A DNA stretch of 9,252 bases from an uncultured Bacteroidota bacterium (GTDB taxonomy: Bacteria; Bacteroidota; Bacteroidia; B-17B0; Aurantibacillaceae). A program made the position numbers and the translations under genes. The notes below the pieces were generated by a model that worked only from the letters and a program-made list of their open reading frames with translations, was not told where the DNA came from and ran no database searches. Within the stretch, counting starts at the first letter, position 1, and each line of letters begins with the position of its first letter. The DNA lies in assembly GCA_937868675.1 (NCBI GenBank), contig CALMNJ010000177.1, positions 1-9,252 on the forward strand. Reading direction: 5' to 3'. Shown here piece after piece: positions 6,305 to 9,252 of the stretch.

Positions 6305-7141
6305 TTATATATCTTCGCTCAGCTCTGTTTCTGATTCCTGAAGGCTTATCGTTCTATTGCTGTCGCTTATTTTGGTAAGTCCGTTGCGCTGCAATATTTC
6401 GCGGGCCAGGTTAAGGTAGCTGGTAGAGCCTTTGCCAATGGCATCATGCATAATGATGGTTCGCCCGAAACTTGGAGCCTCTGCCAGTTTGGTGTTGCGC
6501 TGAATGAGGGTGTCAAACACCATATCCTGAAAATGGGTTTTTACTTCCTCCACTACCTGATTTGCCAGCCGCAGGCGTCCGTCGTACATGGTAAGCAGCA
6601 CGCCTTCAATATCCAGATTGGTGTTGAGGTGCGACTGAACAATTTTAATGGTTTGCAAAAGCTTGCCCATGCCTTCGAGCGCAAAATATTCGCACTGTAC
6701 CGGAATAATCACACTGTCGGCTGCCGACAGGCAGTTAATAACCGTGAGGCCAAGCGAGGGACAGCAATCCACAATAATAAAATCGTATTTGTCTTTAATC
6801 TTGTCAATCGCCTTTTTCATCATATACTCACGGTTGGTGAGGTTTACCAGTTCCAGTTCCACACCTACCAAATCGGCATTGGTTGGCAACAACCACAGGT
6901 TGGGGGTGCTTGTTTTGACGATGACATCTTTGGGGTGAACGCTGTCAATGATGCACTCATAAAGCCCCGCTTTTATCTGGGTAGGATCAATGCCAACTCC
7001 TGACGTGGCGTTCGACTGCGGATCGGCATCAATTAAAAGTGTTTTATATTCCAGTACGGCAAGGCTTGCCGCAAGATTAATGGCGGTTGTAGTTTTGCCA
7101 ACACCGCCTTTTTGGTTTGCTATCGAAATTATTTTTCCCAT
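6305..7141 (-). CDS. parA: ParA/Soj chromosome-partitioning ATPase
   Basis: ParA is a deviant Walker-A ATPase that binds the nucleoid as an ATP dimer and is cleared by ParB to move origins. The 278-residue product shows the deviant P-loop KGGVGKTT (11-18, signature K11 and catalytic-type K16), the A' motif LIDADPQ (36-42) and the Walker B IIVDCCPSLG (D125). The N-terminus is directly the first strand (MGKIISIANQ), without the helix-turn-helix found in plasmid type Ia ParA, so this is the small chromosomal Soj type. The C-terminal tail (about the last 25 residues, polar and acidic, ending ETELSEDI) runs longer than the minimal fold. It starts 58 bp downstream of the hydrolase stop and precedes parB by 20 bp. 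Confidence 0.97.
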   Translation of the reverse strand: MGKIISIANQKGGVGKTTTAINLAASLAVLEYKTLLIDADPQSNATSGVGIDPTQIKAGLYECIIDSVHPKDVIVKTSTPNLWLLPTNADLVGVELELVNLTNREYMMKKAIDKIKDKYDFIIVDCCPSLGLTVINCLSAADSVIIPVQCEYFALEGMGKLLQTIKIVQSHLNTNLDIEGVLLTMYDGRLRLANQVVEEVKTHFQDMVFDTLIQRNTKLAEAPSFGRTIIMHDAIGKGSTSYLNLAREILQRNGLTKISDSNRTISLQESETELSEDI

Positions 7142-7182
7142 CTCTTCTTAGTTTGTTTGGTTCTGCTGCTTTGTATGTTTAA

Positions 7183-7196
7183 GGCACTAGCGTGCC
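7183..7196. other. Small hairpin between hydrolase stop and parA
   Basis: On the minus strand GGCAC and GTGCC form a perfect 5-bp stem around GCTA, beginning 3 bases past the hydrolase TGA and ending 41 bases before the parA ATG. No T-run follows, so it is a poor intrinsic terminator. It could influence mRNA processing or read-through into parA, or be chance. Confidence 0.3.
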
Positions 7197-7199
7197 GGT

Positions 7200-7880
7200 T
7201 CATTTACTGATTGTTTGTCCTATTTCCATCAGGGTAAGTTCTTTGCCAGCCCTGCTGAATTTAGAGACTGCTTCCTGCTTGTCAATTTTTATATATCCGA
7301 AGGTGTCAAAGTGCATGCCTATTATTTTAGCACAGTTAATAAAATCGCAGGCAATAATGGCATTATCAACGCCCATGGTAAAGTTGTCGCCAATGGGCAA
7401 AAACGCAAAGTTAATGCTGCGGTATTCGCCAATCAGCTTCATGTCGTAGGTCAAAGCGGTATCGCCGGCATAGTAAAAATTGCCTTCCGAACTCTCAATC
7501 ACAAAACCCATCGGGTTGCCGCCGTAGCTGCCGTCAGGGAGACCACTGCTGTGCGCTGCGTTCACGCATTTTACATTCCCAAAATCAAGGCGCACCTTTC
7601 CGCCGGTATTCATGGGGTGGATGTTTGTAACGCCTTTTTTTTCGAGCCAGGTGTATATTTCATAGTTACAGATCACCATGGCGCCGGTTCTTTTGGCTAT
7701 AGACCCCGCATCGGCAATATGATCGTTGTGCCCATGCGAAATCAACAGATAGTCAACCGGTATGCTATTCACATCAATTTTTGCGGCCAGCTCGTTGGGC
7801 GAAATAAAGGGATCAAACAGCAGGTTTTTTCCTGCAACATTAACCCCAAAACAAGAGTGTCCGTAATAAGTGATGTTCAT
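7200..7880 (-). CDS. UPF0173-type metal-dependent hydrolase (metallo-beta-lactamase fold)
   Basis: The product is 226 residues, the usual size for this family of metallo-beta-lactamase-fold proteins related to UlaG. The start MNITYYGHSCFGV is typical, with H8. The metal-binding signature HGHNDH gives H49, H51, D53 and H54; H110 (AAHSSG), D140 (YAGDT) and H190 (GMHFDT) complete the set, so the dinuclear site looks intact. There is no signal peptide; it is expected to be a cytosolic hydrolase. The substrate is not known for most members and cannot be read from the sequence. It is the first gene of the minus-strand run leading into parA-parB and is divergent from the FMN reductase gene, with 118 bp between the starts. 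Confidence 0.93.
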   Translation of the reverse strand: MNITYYGHSCFGVNVAGKNLLFDPFISPNELAAKIDVNSIPVDYLLISHGHNDHIADAGSIAKRTGAMVICNYEIYTWLEKKGVTNIHPMNTGGKVRLDFGNVKCVNAAHSSGLPDGSYGGNPMGFVIESSEGNFYYAGDTALTYDMKLIGEYRSINFAFLPIGDNFTMGVDNAIIACDFINCAKIIGMHFDTFGYIKIDKQEAVSKFSRAGKELTLMEIGQTISK

Positions 7881-7998
7881 AAAATAAAAACAAATGATTA
7901 AAATTGTTGTTTGTAAAAATAGTCGAATTAGCGGTTTTTGGGCCCCATAGTTTTTAACAAAGGGGCTAAAGAAAGCAGCCCGATGTTAATAAATTCCG
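7881..7998. promoter_or_regulatory. Divergent intergenic region
   Basis: This 118-bp gap lies between two divergently transcribed genes, so it must hold at least one promoter. The left half is strongly AT-rich. Near 7942-7966 GCCCC and GGGGC form an inverted repeat with a 15-base loop. I see no good TTG-N(17-23)-TAnnTTTG match on either strand; TAGTTTTT at 7948-7955 is the nearest minus-7-like box for the rightward gene, without a partner at the correct distance. Confidence 0.35.
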
Positions 7999-8526
7999 AT
8001 GCATAAAGTTGTAGTTTTAAGTTGTACGAATCGCCCTGGGAGCAATACTCTGAAAGTGGCCCGCATTTATGAGCGCATTCTTCTTTCGCTAGGTGTTCAA
8101 ACGGAATTTCTGGATTTTCAGACTCTGCCTCCGAATATTACCGATACCGAGCTCTATGGCAAACGCACCCAAGCTTATGATGGTTTTATTCGGCAGCATA
8201 TTAGCGCCAACACCCGATTTGTATTTGTTTCACCTGAATACAATGGCAGTTATCCGGGTATCCTGAAAGTTTTTCTGGAAAGTATGCACCCTCGCGAATG
8301 GGCTAACAAAAAAGTCTGCCTGGTGGGCGTTTCCGACGGCCGGGCAGGAAACCTGCGCGGCATGGAGCATTTGACAGGTGTGCTGCAGTACCTGAAAATA
8401 CACGTGTTTCACAACAAGTTACCTATTTCGCTGGTGGGCAAGCTGCTGAATGAAGACGGAACCTTTAACAACCCCGATCAGCAAAGGGTTTGCGAGATGC
8501 AGATGCGGGATTTTCTGGCGTTTTAG
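7999..8526 (+). CDS. NAD(P)H-dependent FMN reductase-like flavoprotein
   Basis: This 175-residue protein has the flavodoxin-like fold of the NADPH-dependent FMN reductase family (chromate/azo/quinone reductase relatives). The FMN phosphate loop is SCTNRPGSNT (8-17). The flavin-ring loop is SPEYNGSYPG (77-86), matching the family pattern P-E-Y-N-x-S-x-P-G. A third loop, GVSDGRAGNLRG (109-120), is followed by a helix (MEHLTGVLQYL). Such enzymes reduce free flavin or quinone-like acceptors with NAD(P)H in the cytosol; the physiological acceptor here is unknown. Length and motifs are complete. The stop codon overlaps by 4 bp the stop of the convergent T9SS-sorted gene. Confidence 0.92.
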   Translation: MHKVVVLSCTNRPGSNTLKVARIYERILLSLGVQTEFLDFQTLPPNITDTELYGKRTQAYDGFIRQHISANTRFVFVSPEYNGSYPGILKVFLESMHPREWANKKVCLVGVSDGRAGNLRGMEHLTGVLQYLKIHVFHNKLPISLVGKLLNEDGTFNNPDQQRVCEMQMRDFLAF

Positions 8527-9252
8527 TTTTTACCGTTTACAAGAAATTTTTCTTTTTTAAGCAACCGGTGCGTGTTATCAAAAAAACACACCATGTACAG
8601 GCCTTGGTGAAGCGACGAAATATCTAGCGTAGTTTCCTGAACTGTTTCCAGGAGTTGTTCATTAAACACTTCCCGTCCAGTGAGGTCTGTAATTGTAATA
8701 TAAGATGCTGTAATTCTGCCCTGATTTTGGATGTTGACTGAGCTGACAGATGGGTTAGGGAAAAGCCTTATGGTGTTTTGCCCCGACACTTCATTTACTC
8801 CCATGGTGTAGTAAAAGTTGCATGTGTTGTGATAGTTGTTGTTGAAACTGAACGAGTTGTCGGAGTAGCATCGCAAGCGGCCACCGAACTCTGGAAAGCA
8901 ATCCCCACTACAAATACTATTGGTAAAGAAAGGGTAGGAGTTTAAAAAGCCGATTCGTTCCACAAAAGTGTCGGTTGCGAGTATATATGAATTTTGAAAA
9001 TTAACGACCCAGAATTTGAGTGATAAATTATTGACCGAAATGTGGCCTGTATCGCTTAATATAGCAACTGGCTGGCATTGGGGCCTATAGATTTGAACGC
9101 GAGGAAACAGCCACTTGGTGCCCAACGGACTGTTTCGTGGAATAAGCGTATCAGAATTTATGTATAAAACCCCATAGCTTTGTCGCATAAAAACGCGATC
9201 ATGCTGAGTAGTATAAAAAGGGCCCATAAGCATTCCTCCAACCCCTTCTCTG
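8523..9252 (-). CDS. T9SS type A sorting-domain protein, 5'-truncated by window edge
   Basis: The frame stays open to the right edge: codons for REGVGG precede the ATG at 9233. No signal peptide follows that ATG, although one is required for export by this route. I therefore treat the gene as truncated at its 5' end, with 242 residues visible. The C-terminal ~80 residues are a type A T9SS sorting domain: RLFPNPS…VNIQN, YITITDLTGREVF, LDISSLHQGLYMV and a final KKEKFLVNGKN. Upstream is a Cys-containing segment (SICSGDCFPEFGGRLRCYSDNSF…NTCNFYY) with four cysteines that could form disulfides after export; similar CYSDN segments occur just before sorting domains in other Bacteroidota proteins. The protein is expected on the cell surface or released, after removal of the sorting domain. 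Its functional domain lies mostly outside the window. Confidence 0.88.
   Translation of the reverse strand, partial: REGVGGMLMGPFYTTQHDRVFMRQSYGVLYINSDTLIPRNSPLGTKWLFPRVQIYRPQCQPVAILSDTGHISVNNLSLKFWVVNFQNSYILATDTFVERIGFLNSYPFFTNSICSGDCFPEFGGRLRCYSDNSFSFNNNYHNTCNFYYTMGVNEVSGQNTIRLFPNPSVSSVNIQNQGRITASYITITDLTGREVFNEQLLETVQETTLDISSLHQGLYMVCFFDNTHRLLKKEKFLVNGKN

Noticed and set aside
5284..7003. Long plus-strand open frames opposite parA, parB and the phosphodiesterase (for example 5284-5901, 6446-7003), and 7215-7901 opposite the hydrolase.
   Set aside because: They mirror strongly supported conserved genes on the minus strand and their translations show no domain or signal; they are antisense shadows.
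7983..8006. Seven-codon upstream frame (MLINSDA) overlapping the start of the FMN reductase gene.
   Set aside because: Such a short frame is expected by chance, and there is no sign of conservation or of a leader-peptide codon bias.
1..9252. Search for mobile elements, CRISPR arrays, defence genes, tRNA or rRNA.
   Set aside because: No transposase, integrase, terminal repeats, regularly spaced repeats, toxin-antitoxin pair or structural RNA could be recognised.

Overview
The window looks like chromosomal DNA from a Bacteroidota (Bacteroidetes) bacterium. The supporting signs are a protein with a C-terminal type IX secretion (T9SS) type A sorting domain at the right edge, two large secreted outer-membrane proteins of typical Bacteroidota build (OMP barrel with thrombospondin type-3 repeats; carboxypeptidase-regulatory-like domain with OmpA C-terminus), short AT-rich gene starts without consistent Shine-Dalgarno sites, and a chromosomal parA-parB pair. 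Base composition is moderate and even across the window. I see no transposase, integrase, phage gene, CRISPR array, tRNA or rRNA. Nothing here proves a previously undescribed system.

Layout. (1) 3-2890, plus strand, envelope genes: the 3' end of a gene with a C-terminal SPOR domain, then a complete 780-residue protein with a signal peptide, a predicted OMP beta-barrel, two calcium-type TSP3 motifs and three tandem SPOR-like modules. (2) 2906-4228, minus strand, convergent with it: a secreted OmpA-family protein with two extra beta-rich domains. (3) 4347-7880, minus strand, five genes read in the order UPF0173-type metallo-beta-lactamase-fold hydrolase, parA, parB, YfcE/MJ0936-type phosphodiesterase, 156-residue protein of unknown function. 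The spacings from parA onward are short (20, 20 and 37 bp), so these four genes are probably one transcript. The hydrolase lies 58 bp upstream of parA, with a small hairpin between. (4) 7999-8526, plus strand: an NADPH-dependent FMN reductase-like flavoprotein, divergent from the hydrolase. (5) 8523-9252, minus strand: the 3' end of a T9SS-exported protein whose stop codon overlaps the reductase stop.

How the parts fit. The left third encodes cell-envelope proteins that probably tether the outer membrane to peptidoglycan in two ways, through SPOR modules and through an OmpA C-terminal domain. The middle encodes chromosome partitioning (ParA ATPase, ParB CTPase/clamp), followed by a metallophosphoesterase and an unknown protein. 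The right end has metabolic and secreted genes with no obvious link to the rest.

No gene-free stretch exceeds 300 bases. The longest gaps are 4229-4346 and 7881-7998, each 118 bp. The first holds a possible intrinsic terminator; the second is a divergent promoter region in which I see no convincing promoter motif.
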